Shown here one piece after another: positions 21,436-33,510 of a DNA stretch of 64,000 bases. Within the stretch, counting starts at the first letter, position 1, and each line of letters starts with the position of its first letter. Source of the DNA: Schistosoma mansoni (taxonomy: Eukaryota; Platyhelminthes; Trematoda; Strigeidida; Schistosomatidae); the NCBI RefSeq assembly GCF_000237925.1, contig NC_031496.1, forward strand, positions 10,130,017-10,194,016. The letters run 5' to 3'. A program made the position numbers and the translations under genes. Under the pieces are notes generated by a model, which did not search any database, was not told where the DNA came from, and worked only from the letters and a program-made list of their open reading frames with translations.

Positions 21436-21935
21436 GTACTTACTTACGCCTGTTACCCCCAATGGAGCATAGGCCGCCGACCAGCATTCGCCAACACACT
21501 CTCCTCGGCCTTTCTTTCTAGTTCTATCTAACTTTTGTTCATTCTTCTCATGTCTGTCTCCATTTCGCGGCGTAATGTGTTCTTTGGTCTTCCTCTTCTC
21601 CATTGGCCCTCAGGATTTCATGTGAGGGCTTGGCTTGTGACGCAGTTGGGTGATTTCCTCAATATGTGTCCTATCCACTTCCAGCACTTCTTCTTGATTT
21701 CTTTGTCCACTGAAATCTGGTTTGTTCTCTCTCACAGTAGCTTCTTGCTGATAGTTTCTGGCCAACGGATCCGAAGTATCTTGCGTAGACAACTGTCGAT
21801 AAACACCTGTATCTTCTGAATGATGGCCTTCGTAGTTCTCTACGTCTCCGCCCCATACAGTAGAACTGCCTTGACATTTTTATTGAAAATTCTGATCTTG
21901 GTGTTGGTTGACAATTGTTTTGAACCACTTTTTTC
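21436..21935 (-). mobile_element. RTE-clade retrotransposon 3' end, reversed
   Basis: Read from the minus strand it carries the reverse transcriptase C-terminal part and ends at 'ggtaacaggcgtaagtaagt' (complement of about 21437-21458). The frames at 21610-21792 and 21671-21946 (-) are out of register with each other, so the copy is frameshifted. The plus frame at 21535-21819 is a shadow. Confidence 0.82.
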
Positions 21936-22239
21936 AGTGTCAACATTTAATAAACTTGCAATAGGAAATCAATTGTAACTGAATACCACTTAAAGATCAC
22001 ATAACCACTTTTCTTACTTAATATTTATCTCAATTGTGATGTAACAGTCAAAAAAGTTCAAATAATTTCTAAATGATCTTCTTAATTAAATAATTTAGTA
22101 TAATATAAGTCATATGAACAATTCACATATGATTTACTTATTATATAGTTCTAACTGGGTCTGTTTATAGGTAAGTAATAGTGAATTTTTCTGAATATCT
22201 AGATAAAAATTTATTTTTCTCCCAATATTACATTCCAGT
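21936..22239. other. AT-rich stretch, nothing recognised
   Basis: No gene or repeat that I can support. Confidence 0.3.
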
Positions 22240-22524
22240 ATTCACTGATAGTGTAGTGAACGAAAATATAAGTTAGGACAATCGAATGTATGTGAATATA
22301 AAATTACATAACATCTTAAGAAAGTCTGAGAAGCCTACAGTAAATACTTCATTTGCAAAATCTCAATCAATCGTCTCAGACTTCTTTGTTTTTTCTTTTC
22401 CACATCAATCATTCTCTGTTCTCGTTCTCTTCTATTCGATCTCCTTAACCTTCTGCCTCCAAACATTTCACTTACGATTAGTAATACAAACTACTTATAT
22501 CTGTCGATATCAGTAACACACACC
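22240..22524 (-). repeat. Unclassified dispersed repeat, 5' half, reversed
   Basis: Reverse-complement match to the 41.6-kb family, in the same layout as 15440-15890: 'ggacaatcgaatgtatgtg', 'tttgcaaaatctcaatc' and 'tatctgtcgatatcag'. Confidence 0.6.
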
Positions 22525-22835
22525 ACAATAGTATTATACCATAATACACCATACTTAGTTTTTATCAGGTGATTTCCAAAAGAAGATCAGAATTTTCAAT
22601 AAAAATGTCAAGGCAGTTCTACTGTATGAGGCGGAGACGTAGAGAACTACGAAGGCCATCATTCAGAAGATACAGGTGTTTATCGACAGTTGTCTACGCA
22701 AGATACTTCGGATGATCCGTTGGCCAGAAACTATCAGAAGCTACTGTGAGAGAGAACAAACCAGATTTCAGTGGACAATAGTATTATATCATAGTACACC
22801 ATCCTTAGTTTTTATCAAGTGATTTCCAAAAGAAG
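22525..22835. repeat. 61-bp direct repeats flanking an RTE fragment
   Basis: 22525-22585 and 22775-22835 are direct repeats with four differences over 61 bp. They flank 189 bp of RTE sequence (22586-22774, plus orientation). That RTE piece is a near-copy, in opposite orientation, of about 21705-21895. The arrangement is not a normal RTE insertion: it is internal, has no TAAG tail, and the flanking duplication is very long. Confidence 0.8.
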
Positions 22836-22912
22836 CCTTATGAATAATAAGGTTCACAATCGTAGTTGAATGGATAATGAAATGAAATCTTTTTGGTTAT
22901 AATTCTCAAAAG

Positions 22913-22913
<1 letters not shown>

Positions 22914-22961
<48 letters not shown>
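22914..22961. repeat. (AT)n microsatellite, ~48 bp
   Basis: An uninterrupted TA/AT dinucleotide run. Confidence 0.95.
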
Positions 22962-22964
<3 letters not shown>

Positions 22965-23392
22965 TCGCATTAAAAGGTTTTCATATTAAACTTATTCAAT
23001 AGTTGTTATTTTTAATGAAAACTTTATTGTTTGTATTATATCAATACTAAATCTAAAGTGTTTTTTTTTAATCTGATTAACTGAACTATCCATAAAATAT
23101 AGAAATCGAATTGTTATAATGGCTTAATTTCATAGTAATTAAATAATAAATTGAATGTTAAGTAACTATTCTTTGATAGTGTATTTTAATTTGATCCAAT
23201 CTGATTGTTTGGGTTTTAATTGTTATACTGAAATGATGAAAGAAAAGCGCATGAAAAACAAATACAAAACGTATTACTAAGGACTAATGACACAAACCAA
23301 TCTAATTTAGATTGATTTTATCCTTTAAAAATAATCAACGATATAATGGTGCTTTATTGTTATGGATATTGTTATATCCTGATAAGGATAAT
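22962..23392. other. AT-rich stretch, nothing recognised
   Basis: No gene or repeat that I can support. Confidence 0.3.
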
Positions 23393-23878
23393 GAATGGTA
23401 ACTTTGAGATCTATTTATGAATCAAAACTGTGCATATATTTTTTTATCGTATAATTGCTAAATAATTAAACTATTCATGTTCATGTTTCCCCTATCATAA
23501 GCTTTAAATTGAACTATAAACTATTATTATATGATTTACCATTCATGAATTACACCCAGTCTATTGATTACTGTTCACCTTATTCACAGTCACATTTGGC
23601 TAAATCTTGTACACATGTTATTTTCTATTTTATTGGTACGATATGGTCAGCTTGATTGGTATATAAACTCAGTATGTTTGAAATATAATGATTCATACCG
23701 CAGAGGCTGTTCTGAACTTAACTGGCTGGGCTAGTCAGAAAGCAGGACCGATACGTACTGTAGACTGCTCGTACGGTTTTTGTGTATCATTGATCCGATC
23801 GACAATTCGCTGCTCTCTAATTGGCGGTCTTATCACGTCATATGTTAACAAGGCATCCACTCGGCCACAAGCTATAAC

Positions 23879-23880
<2 letters not shown>
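23393..23880 (+). mobile_element. LTR-like repeat (solo LTR), Gypsy-associated family, copy 2
   Basis: It aligns with 13315-13802 from 'atggtaactttgagat' to 'gctataacag', with the TATA-like 'ggtatataaac' near 23659. It is followed at once by an (AT)n run (23881-23914). The frame at 23688-23942 is not a gene. Confidence 0.65.

Positions 23881-23914
<34 letters not shown>
23881..23914. repeat. (AT)n microsatellite, 34 bp
   Basis: A pure AT dinucleotide run abutting the LTR-like end. Confidence 0.95.
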
Positions 23915-23916
<2 letters not shown>

Positions 23917-24039
23917 TGCATATGAATCTAAATCAAAATTAAATGTGAAGACAGCTTCATTTTATAATATTACTTCCTTTTGAAGTCAGTATCTTCAATA
24001 AAACACAGCTGATATCCCAATAATTTCAAAATTCATGAT

Positions 24040-24360
24040 AGGTTGTGTTGTAGTGTGGTTTACTTATATCCATATAAGTAGTATATGGTGATGGTCAGTG
24101 ATAGAATGTATTTTGGCAGAAGACCGATAAGGAAAGAACTGAAATGAGGCGCAATCGGTACGAAAATACATAAACAATGAAATTAGAGAAGATGATTTGA
24201 TATTTACAGAAGGAACAGTGAAGATTGAGACAATTGATTGTTATTTTGCAAATTAACTGTTTGTTGTATGGTTATCAGAATTTGGTGAGATAGTCTGTAA
24301 TTTGTGCTTAAATACATTTGATTGTCCCCATCAGTGTTCTTGTTCACTACAATGTAATTA
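24040..24360 (+). repeat. Unclassified dispersed repeat, 5' half
   Basis: Family words: 'agaccgataaggaaagaac', 'gagacaattgattg', 'tttgcaaattaactg' and 'gattgtccccatcagtg'. Confidence 0.62.
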
Positions 24361-25769
24361 GAATGTTATGAATTTACGAAGTACCGTACATGTGTTGTCC
24401 GATTGTTTTATCGGACACTTAACTGTTTATTAGAATCTAATTATGTTGATATATAAAACACCTAATTAGAAATGTAAAGGAGTAAGCCAACTATTGGTGA
24501 TATCATATTTTATTCTAGATACACTTACAATACATTTTTAATATGGAAAAATGTAATCTACGTATTGGAATTGTTTCAAATGCTTTCGCGCGAACATTTA
24601 GAAAGTAATAAAATAACAAATTAGCAAGATGACAATAAGTTTGGTACTATTAATAATGAGTTGATGATAACACTAACAAAAGTATTTGATTACAAGATAT
24701 GTTGACAGGTTAACATTCAAACTAAATGAATGAAAGCAGAATACCCATAAAGACATAAAATAGAAGAGCAACTCGGTAAAGAAAATTCTTTTCATTGGCT
24801 TCATTTTCATAGTCGAAGAATCTCAAATACAAACTGTTTTATAATGATCATACATGACGTTTCTTAGCGATAACAAGTCATCAGACATAGTAATGAGTGG
24901 TAACCATAAGCAAACATACTAAAATGACTTACTCTCAATCGGAAACAGTGAAGGGAAGTGTTAAAACGTCAGAAGTATTTTATTAGGAATATCCTAGAAA
25001 ATAAATGAAAAGGAACAATTAAAATGAGTCGCATAATCTGACAGCATAAACGTAAGTGTGGAAGTTAAAATAAGAATAAGTCCGTTTGTCTAGAAAATTT
25101 ACCATTATGGAAGTCGGAGAGTGAGAAAATAATATTGCATTTTGAGACCACTGTATAAAGAGAGATGATAAAATTTGCATATATATTTATGACTACGTTT
25201 GCTTCAAAGAGTTCAGTAATACAAAATGACAGAAACATACTTTTAAGGATGAATCTGTATCGGCTTAACGGGTGGCACTGACATGTTTTATAATTTCACT
25301 TTTATATACCCTCTTAGGCCACTTGATATAGTGTGCATAAACTCTCCTAGGCAAAACGTTCATCGAGCGATCGACACACCTAGCTTCATAGGATCAAAGA
25401 AACTGATGATATTGTAGTGACCTGCTTTTCTCGACGAGAACACGATTGGAATAATAGAAACAATTATTATTATAACCAATTGTACCAGTGACTGTTTTAT
25501 CGTACTCGTTGTTGTTTAACTGTATCAAAGTCACTTCTCGTTCCGCTATCCATCTTGTTGGTTCAAATTTTCTTACGCTCTTCCCTTCGCCTGTAATCTT
25601 TGGAACGTCTCGGTATTCATTCGATACCACGAGATTGCCAATAAAAATACTCTATCTGGACCAGTTACAGTCTTCTGGTTTGCGAGTTATCAAAGGGACG
25701 AAGTCGTTTTTGGGCACGTAATCTCACTGTAGTGGTGATCGTAATCAATCAAGACTCGACGCCATCTAC
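24361..25769. other. Intergenic DNA, no gene recognised
   Basis: The frames at 25394-25630 (-) and 25488-25721 (+) overlap on opposite strands and show no known motif. Confidence 0.4.
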
Positions 25770-26110
25770 AATATACATGAAAGGCCAGTATTTGTCACTG
25801 GGCCCTAGCCAAACCATCCGGCAGTCAGGTCACTTAATACCGAATAGTTTATCGATCCTCGCCAAAGTCAGGGACATCAATCAGTTGCGTGACATGGACA
25901 GGGGCATATGACACTGATTGTAATCTGTTACTTTTGCCTATTCTTACTAATACGCTTCTGTGCATTGTGGTCATGAAAATAGCCATAGCATCTGGATACA
26001 ACAAAAGGGTAATCCACTCTAGGTATTAATCACGAGGTGTGACTGTGACATAAGCTGGGAGATCACGCCATTTCCGACTAACGGCAGTAGTACCTCAGTC
26101 ATCCACAGAT
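25770..26110 (+). mobile_element. LTR-like repeat, second family, copy A
   Basis: It shares 'gtcactgggccctagccaaa', 'ggtcacttaataccgaat', 'atcgatcctcgccaaagtca' and 'aatcacgaggtgtgac' in order with 30303-30605. Copies B and C are at 27712 and 30303. LTR identity is inferred from copy C, which follows a purine-rich tract. Confidence 0.55.
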
Positions 26111-26739
26111 ATTCCCTACAATGGTGATTTGCAAACACATTCATATGGTCAGACACAAGAAGCTATCAATAAGTGTAAGTTAAATGAATAACACTAGCCT
26201 AAGAGTTGCTGAAGACCTGGAGAACGATTAGATCTATCAAAACATCTACTACGTATTCGCTTTTTACATGGATTTAATACTCGTCGTTGATGCGAAATGA
26301 TTGCAAAACTTGCTACAAAGATGTAAATTCATGGTCTTCTGTGTTAGCCAATTTGTCTATGTCGACATCATTAACGTCGAAAGTTACTATTTATTGCATA
26401 TTCTGTGTTATTCCTGGCTTTTGTATGTTGTAAGTTGGTCAATTTACTTTATCATTACCCAGCAAAACACCCATGTGAAATTTCAAATGAGACAGGATCT
26501 TACCTTCTAGCTGAACGTCGACTCGTAAGTGATCTATACTCTGCCTAAAGGAGCAGGAAAGAGCTTTGATGGTTCTCATCGACGCATATGTTTTAATGTT
26601 TCATAACTGAAGACGCTCTACACACGAAGTTTCAACTGCATCATCATCTAAATGCATCATGGGGGATATCTTATGGATTTCTTAATTATTCAATCTTGTA
26701 TAATCTGCTACTTTGACTTTTAATTTAGTCTTTTTTCAA
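26111..26739. other. Unrecognised DNA before the CR1/Jockey-like fragment
   Basis: Possibly an upstream part of the same decayed retroelement. The frame at 26301-26510 has no recognisable motif. Confidence 0.3.
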
Positions 26740-27640
26740 CATAACCGAGGATATCTAGTCTTAGTGGTATACTTTGACATTTCTAAAGCTTTCGACATGG
26801 TTAACCACCAGTTTCTTAAAGGCAAACTATCACCTTACAGGGTCAAAAAGCCTCTGCTTGGTTGGTTTAGTTCTTTGCTCAGCCACTGACACGAAACAGC
26901 CAGAATTAACTCTTCCTTATAGGGTGCTGTCCCGGTCAAAAATGGTGTATCACAAGGTAGTATCTTAGACCTATTACCCCCTTTGATCTATACCAATGAT
27001 ATTTGCGATTGCCTTTGTATGGATAAACGTTTTCTATATACAGATGGTTTTAAAGTCGTGTATTCATTTTCTCCTCACGCAAGTTGTGTCAGCATAAGGC
27101 TTAACAAGGTAGCCTAGTAGTGTTCGAAATAGCAGTTGGGGCTTAACACGGCTAAATAGGTAGGGATGTGCTTCGGTAATGCATCACTCAACTTGGATTT
27201 TACTATAGGTTGTGAGGTGTTATCTAAGTTAGATATAGTAGAGGACTTGGGGTTGAGGTACGCCTACAATATGTCCTTCACAGAAAAGATCTTGAAACAG
27301 ACCTCAAAGTCCCAACGTCTTACAGTTCGCGTATTTCGTAACCTTTATAACGAGTTGCGCATTTCGATATATAAATTACGTATTCCACTACTCCTAAAAT
27401 AATACACATTTATTCTGATTAATGTTTGCACAATTAATAAATAAAGGTTGGAATTCGTTCAGAGGCGGTTTGCACTGTTCATTCATGGGACTGACTGTAC
27501 CTTAAATTATGCGTTCAGATGTAATAAACTTGGACTAAACCCTTTATGAAAGACGGGACTCAAACTAAATCTAATATTTTTCTTCAAAATACTTAATAAA
27601 CTATCATTTAAATCTAGTGAAGTAATTCAGCATGTAGAAG
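26740..27640 (+). pseudogene. CR1/Jockey-like non-LTR reverse transcriptase, decayed
   Basis: In broken plus-strand frames: 'YFDISKAFDMVNHQFL' (reverse transcriptase region around the first catalytic Asp), then 'VKNGVSQGSILDLL' and 'IYTNDICDCL', the order typical of the family. Further on, 'VEDLGLRYAYNMSF' and 'EFVQRRFALFIHGTDC' match the conserved C-terminal part. Stops and frameshifts are frequent, and the catalytic [FY]xDD box is damaged ('YTDGFK'). It is an old, dead copy, plus orientation throughout. Confidence 0.82.
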
Positions 27641-27711
27641 CTCCCAGTTACAGCTTCCGTAACTCGTTGTCATCAGTGTAACAAACATATACTAAATCAT
27701 CTCTCCATAGT

Positions 27712-27970
27712 GTAGGGGCAGTGCGATGTCACTGAGCCCTAGCCGAATCATCCAGCAGTTGGGTCAATGAATATCGAACAGATCATCAATCCCTGTCAAA
27801 GTCAAGGACAACCAACAAGCACCAGTTAATCATATGCCATGAACTGATCCACGCGCTATTTGTCTCGCTGTCTTCTCTGTACTCATTCTTGCTAATATAT
27901 TTCCCTAATAACGTCCTTTGTGTTATACGGTCTTCAAAGTATCTATAGCACCGCTAATCATTTGACAGAG
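27712..27970 (+). mobile_element. LTR-like repeat, second family, copy B
   Basis: It starts 'tgtaggggcagtg' and continues 'tcactgagccctagccgaat', 'aatatcgaacagatcatcaa' and 'taacgtcctttgtgtt', matching copy C. The 3' third is missing or diverged after about 27970. Confidence 0.58.
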
Positions 27971-30069
27971 ATAATCTAATTTAGTGATCAACGCTAGTGA
28001 GCAAGACTACTAATAACGCAACCTATAATTATGAGCTTTACTATTGCATTCTTTACTTATTCCTTTTCATTTTTAACGTCGCTTATGTTAATCAATCACT
28101 GTGAACATTCGCTGCTTCATATCACTATTGGTTAGTATTTAAACTTGAATAATTAGTTCAATCGATAGAAATAACCAAGCGTGCTTCTTTAACAATCATT
28201 AGCAGCATGTAAATGCTCCTGTACAATATGTCTGTTAAAATATCAACCACTCGTAAGTATAGCCACATAGCAACACGAACGTATATCTGTTTGCAACTTA
28301 TCCACCTGTATATGCAATACAGGATTGACTGTCGATTATAAATTCGTCTTTCTGCCTAACCACTATCAACTACCTAACATCAGAAACTACCTACTAGAAT
28401 GTTTTACTTACTTGACCACTGCCTGCCTAATTTTCAGTTGCTGAGTTCCATGGTCAAACAGAGGATATGAATGCAAGGAAATTACGGTGAGTTGTGACTT
28501 TAAATTTCCTGCAATCTTAGATCTCGTTTAGACTTTATCAGGCAATGCTACGTATTTGGCCTAAATTAATTTTGGAGTTATACAAATTCAGTCTACAACG
28601 CTGTGTTAATCCAAGAATTTAATCAACAGCACCTAGTATATAATTCAGATTCTAATTCCTGTCTACTTCAAATTTTAATTACTTGGGAGAAAGCGTAACC
28701 CAGGCGAGTTTCATTATTGCCTTAGTTAATTTCGTATGATGTTTATGATGTCTAATAACATTTCGCGGTTACTTTCACATAGAGTAATCATATATTCTGT
28801 CACTGTCGTCAAGTTTTAGTCGAAACCATGTACATTTATGACTCGTATGTCGTCATGTACACGAGTAATCTTAGTCCATGTCCTAATTAGACACTTCGCC
28901 GAACTTAATATGTCACTCAACACTAGATAATGAGCTCTTTCACGAAACGATCACGTTATCTAAACCCTAACTTCAGTTACATTGGTGGTTATCATCTTAA
29001 TTAATGCTTACCATGCGCTTTGTGTTTTGCTGTAATCTCACACGGTAAATCAGTGCTCGATTCCCTTATTGCATGAAAGTCGTTTTAATTCCGTCTTCGG
29101 TTTATTTACATGCAATACGAGTTTGAAAATATCTAAACGACCTCTGAAATTCTCCACGAATCTCACCATAGTCCTTGCATATGTTTGTTTTTACACATCC
29201 AACTGTTACATTAATAATACGCAAACGAACGTTCAGTGCAACTGTCAGTATACGAAAGGACGATGTTACTTCGATGTGACGTTATAACACACCCGAACTA
29301 CTGTAGCTAATCGAATTTGACGTCATACTTTATTTTATGAGGTATTGTTTCCGCGTGGCTGTGTTATCTAACAGATGATTTCGGTTCATCAATCGGCTGT
29401 TCAACTACTCGACGATCTAAACCCTGTCCAGTTCAATCTGTGGTTTGACGACACTATCATTAGCGCGAATCATCAGTTTACGCAGTCGAGCGAATCTCCT
29501 GCAAACTGAAAACAATGTTTACGTCTGTATCCCAACACTGACAGCATTTTTCACCGATATCATTGACATGAGTCCAGAGTGACACTCTCTGTTTCTTATA
29601 TTCTTTTCGATATTGTTCGGTTCACTTATCGAACAAACATGCAGCACTGACCGTTTATCATCTTTTAGAGACTTGGTCGTGCCACCTTCGCTCTCGATCT
29701 GTATTCTTCGACCCTTATTGGTTGTAACAGCAGTCATCGGCTTTTCAAACTGACTACAAGTTGATCGGTAGCTTCGCACAACGAAATCACGACTTATCTT
29801 CACGGTTATACTTCTCTACTTACTGTTAGTCAGTTAAATATAGTTATAACTAGAAGTCGACAAATATGAACAGTTGTCAACGACACTGACTGACTTTCTT
29901 CTCTAAACCGATAGCAGTACAAACATTAGCATCGATCGATAATACACTTATCGTACTATCACTGTGACATCACTACTTTTGCGGCGAACTTAACGTTTCT
30001 CATCTGAGGAACTCAATCACCTGTCAGAGCTATCTACTTCAGCGCGATTTGATAGAACTTTAAAATGTC
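27971..30069. other. Relatively GC-richer DNA between LTR-like copies B and C; no gene recognised
   Basis: It may be the decayed interior of an LTR element, since it lies between two like-oriented LTR-like copies 2.6 kb apart. I see no reverse transcriptase, protease or integrase motif in any frame. A 'CNCQYTKGRCYF' run near 29235 hints at a Cys-rich segment but is not diagnostic. The frame at 29519-29803 (-) is unrecognised. Confidence 0.35.
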
Positions 30070-30306
30070 ATGTATTTTTCTGTTATTTCTATGGTTGATC
30101 GCTCAACATTCAACCAACATCCTAGTTATGTGTTATTACTCGTTGTTTCCCGATCAGTTTCTGCCGCCTCCTTTCCACTTGTCTTACAGCTCGGCAATAT
30201 CCGGAGGATTCATATTAATCGTCTGGCAACCTCCGGCACGCGACTACTCCCAACATGTTTGGTACCGATTCAAACGGTCGTTGAATCTGGTGGGGGAGTA
30301 TTGTAG
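30070..30306 (+). CDS. Short ORF ending at an LTR-like repeat, possible retroelement pol end
   Basis: 78 codons ending 'IQTVVESGGGVL', with the stop overlapping the start of the LTR-like repeat and a purine tract ('ggtgggggag') at 30288-30298. LTR retroelements often end their last frame just before the polypurine tract, which is why I keep this entry. No domain is recognised, and the overlapping frame at 30065-30361 is an alternative. Function not assigned. Confidence 0.3.
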   Translation: MYFSVISMVDRSTFNQHPSYVLLLVVSRSVSAASFPLVLQLGNIRRIHINRLATSGTRLLPTCLVPIQTVVESGGGVL

Positions 30307-30620
30307 GGCCAGTGAAATGTCACTGAACCCTAGCCAAATCACCTGGCAGTTGGGTCACTAAATATCGAACGGATCATCGATCCCCGTCAAGGTCAAGGAC
30401 AATCAACGCGCATCGGTTAATCATACGCCACGGACTGGCCCATGCGGCAGTGGTTCTACTTTCGCTTGTATCTACTTTAGCTAATATATTCCTGTAATAA
30501 CGTCCCTTGTGTTGTATAGTCTTCAGAGCATCCATGGTCCCTTGATAGGTGGATGGGGAAACCCGCGTAAGGTGCTGATCGTGAGGTGTGACTTCGAAGC
30601 TAGCTTGTTCATTACAGCGT
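30303..30620 (+). mobile_element. LTR-like repeat, second family, copy C
   Basis: It starts 'tgtagggccagtg' right after a purine tract. It shares the ordered words of copies A and B: 'tcactgaaccctagccaaat', 'aatatcgaacggatcatcga', 'taacgtcccttgtgtt' and 'gatcgtgaggtgtgac'. The 3' edge is approximate. Confidence 0.58.
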
Positions 30621-31635
30621 TCCCGTCTGACTCGAGTAGGCCTCTAATCATTCGATATGGATCATCAACGTTGATGACCTACCAGGCTTTCCTAACACCC
30701 TTCTGCGATAACGAGGTCGACACACACCTCACCATTAGTGCGGGAATCAGAAATTTTCCCAAGATGAATGTGAAAAACGTGTACTATGTCATATATCGGA
30801 GAAACGTCCTAGTCTGAAACACTTTAGATACAAAATCGTCATTTTTGCAGTCAACAAATACTGGCATATTAATATTTTTATATGCATGAGTCAACAGACT
30901 GAATTTAGGGATTTTCAAATGAGTATACACATGAGTATATACATCAAGGATTGTAAAAACTAAACGCATTTGTAAATCTAGTACAACACTGAATAGATGT
31001 GGTCAGTTAAATTCATAATATTACTGATGATTTAGCATTTTAGAACCGATGAGCATTTATGTAACTTACATTTTATAACACAGTTATCAGATTTTTAGAG
31101 AAATGAAACATTTTGAGACCTTTGGTGCGGGATACTTTAGTCGAAATATCCATCGAGATGAATCTATGTCGGACGCCAGAATATTAGACGTTAAATAGTT
31201 AGCAAAAACAATGAGAGTCAAAGAGTGGAGGCGCGAACACAAACGAGAAAGCATGGTCTTGGGCAAACAGCTTTGGTCACTCCAACTGCATCTCTTTTGT
31301 CTTTAAACCAAATGTATTAGTGTGATTGAATTTATCCTTCAAAAGTTCTTACAAAGCAGTACCACTGACGCCACAATAGTGTGAGCCACGATGGAAAATC
31401 ATGTGGCTTTGAAGTAAGATTATATGAATAAGGCCATCACGCCTTGACAAGTATATAATAATATATAAGGTCCACACTCCTGGAAGCATATATAAGACCA
31501 TTAACACCCCAATCCAAGTCGCACAACCTTCTATGATATTAGGATACTACAACTAAAACGGTATAGACTCCGCTAGAATTTCTCCTCAGAAATCTTGACA
31601 AGCTTTAAGTGTGTAGCCCTAAATTAACCCCAATT
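30621..31635. other. Intergenic DNA, no gene recognised
   Basis: The frames at 30509-30817 (+) and 30784-30969 (-) show no known motif. Confidence 0.35.
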
Positions 31636-31890
31636 AAGTTATTCTAGCTTCCAAACGGGTCAATTTATTTATTCTTCTTGAGAAATTTGGACCTTGTCAC
31701 TTTTTCGCTTTATCAACTCTGTTTTTATATGAGCGTGTGCGTGCATTGCATACTCTACTCATTACATAACTGCAACTTGCTTTTTTCGGACTATAAGTAC
31801 CGAATCACACTTGATCAAATAAATTTGACTCACTTGCCTTCCCTCAGATTCGTTCTGCTTTACTTTCCCACTTCTTACTCTGAATGTCTG
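31636..31890 (-). repeat. Unclassified dispersed repeat, 3' part, reversed
   Basis: The reverse complement matches 42150-42295: 'gcgcacacgctcatat'-like, 'aacaaggtcaaaat'-like and 'gaagctagaata'. The frame at 31678-31899 (+) lies inside it and is not a gene. Confidence 0.58.
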
Positions 31891-33510
31891 TCTGCATGAA
31901 GGAGTGCTCAGAATAATTATTTCCAGCCCAACCCGTATCTGGTTTCTTATTACCGCCGTCACACGAAAGTGGTTAGCCTAGGTAATGTACGGAGTTAAAT
32001 GGAAAGTTTATGTTCAAAGCATATTCGTACTTTCAGAGCAGATTGAGAAACTGAACAACATAGTGCTAACTCTTGAACTGTTTGAGTCAATTTTCAGTGT
32101 ACTTCTGAACGGGTTTGTAAGAACTTTTTCATAACGTTTCTCTACCGCAAGTAGGATGTAGTAGTGGTATTGGTTCTCAAACGCACAATGTTCAAAGCTG
32201 TATATATAATTAGTGAGATTTACGTTCAATATGTAACACTATAGAGAGGATAAAAAATGGTGGATGCGAGGACATTTACTCTGTGTGTCATGGCTCGGCC
32301 ATGCATGCGTGGTCATCGTGTAACTCACTCCTTTTCATATAAAATATATCATTATGTCCACAGCCGGAATGTGTTCTTCAGAGGAGCTAAACATCATATT
32401 GCTGATTGTAACTTAGGACGATTCAGTACGGAGAATTATGTGACATTCATGTATGATCCTATAAATTAGTTAATCACATCATGACAAATCTAAAATTTCG
32501 GGATTACAACTATTATTCTATTAGCCTAAATAGGTGTACTAATTCCGAACAGGACCATAATTCGACGTTGTCAAGCAAGTTACGACAGTGGGTGTAATTG
32601 AGCGATTTCCTGGGACATAAAATGCTGGCCATCACTTAAATACAGTAGCTGGGATGTTGTATATGGTGTCATCATGTTGAAATTTATCGCACAAAGTCAA
32701 CGGACAAGAGTGAACAAAAATAATGACACCATCTCTAGTCATTGAGCTATTAAAAGAATTCTACGATAATAAACCAGCGATGTTTAGTATCCGTATTTTT
32801 GATTTTCATTGTACTGACCCTGAACCAAATGCACCTATTTTCAGCCAAGTAAACATAGTGGAGTTAAAACTATCGAGTTTCACCATAGCCAAATAGACTT
32901 ATGAAATAATGACGTCTTAACTGGGCTGACAAAGGGTTTTACTCTTTTTGAAATTAATTCGACCGGAAATTAGGCTCTACCGAATGTTCATGGAGACTGA
33001 ACGTCTAACCAGTGTACTGGAGAAAGTTTAGGGGGAAAAGACTGGAGTGTATTACTGATCAAGTTCATTACCAAACCCCATTGAAGTCATCGCCCACATG
33101 GAACAGTACACAGAAAACCCTGTATAAAAACTTGTACAAACATTTTTATGGTTAGAATCTGTAGGTTCTGAGACTCTCTGTCAGAACTAATCGTACTGGT
33201 ACTTTCTAAAATTTGATCATTCCTCCCATCGATAAATAAATTTTTATCCTTTGGATTTGAAAACAATGAAACGAGGAAGAAGTCTTTTCTATTTTTCGAA
33301 TTCAGGACCCGAGGAATAAGCAGCTCTTTTCCACCCTAGCAAAGTTTCAAGTTTGAATCGTCACAGTGACAACTTTATTGTCGTAGATTAGGGAGGGGTT
33401 TCCAAACGTGTGTGAGTTGTTAAAGTGACAGCAGTTGGTGGGCTTGTTGACTAAAGTCGCTGTTGGATGGTCTTTACCACCATTATCGGAAACAGTTCTA
33501 AATCTTTATT
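31891..33510. other. Upstream region of the RER1 gene
   Basis: No gene or repeat recognised. The last ~150 bp should contain the RER1 5' UTR. Confidence 0.4.

Noticed and set aside
22914-23914. CRISPR-like or satellite array around the AT runs
   Set aside because: They are simple dinucleotide microsatellites with no spacer structure.
25394-25721. Overlapping frames of 77-78 codons on both strands
   Set aside because: No recognisable product and mutual overlap; chance frames in a GC-richer patch.
30509-30817. 102-codon plus-strand frame
   Set aside because: It begins within the LTR-like repeat; no known motif.
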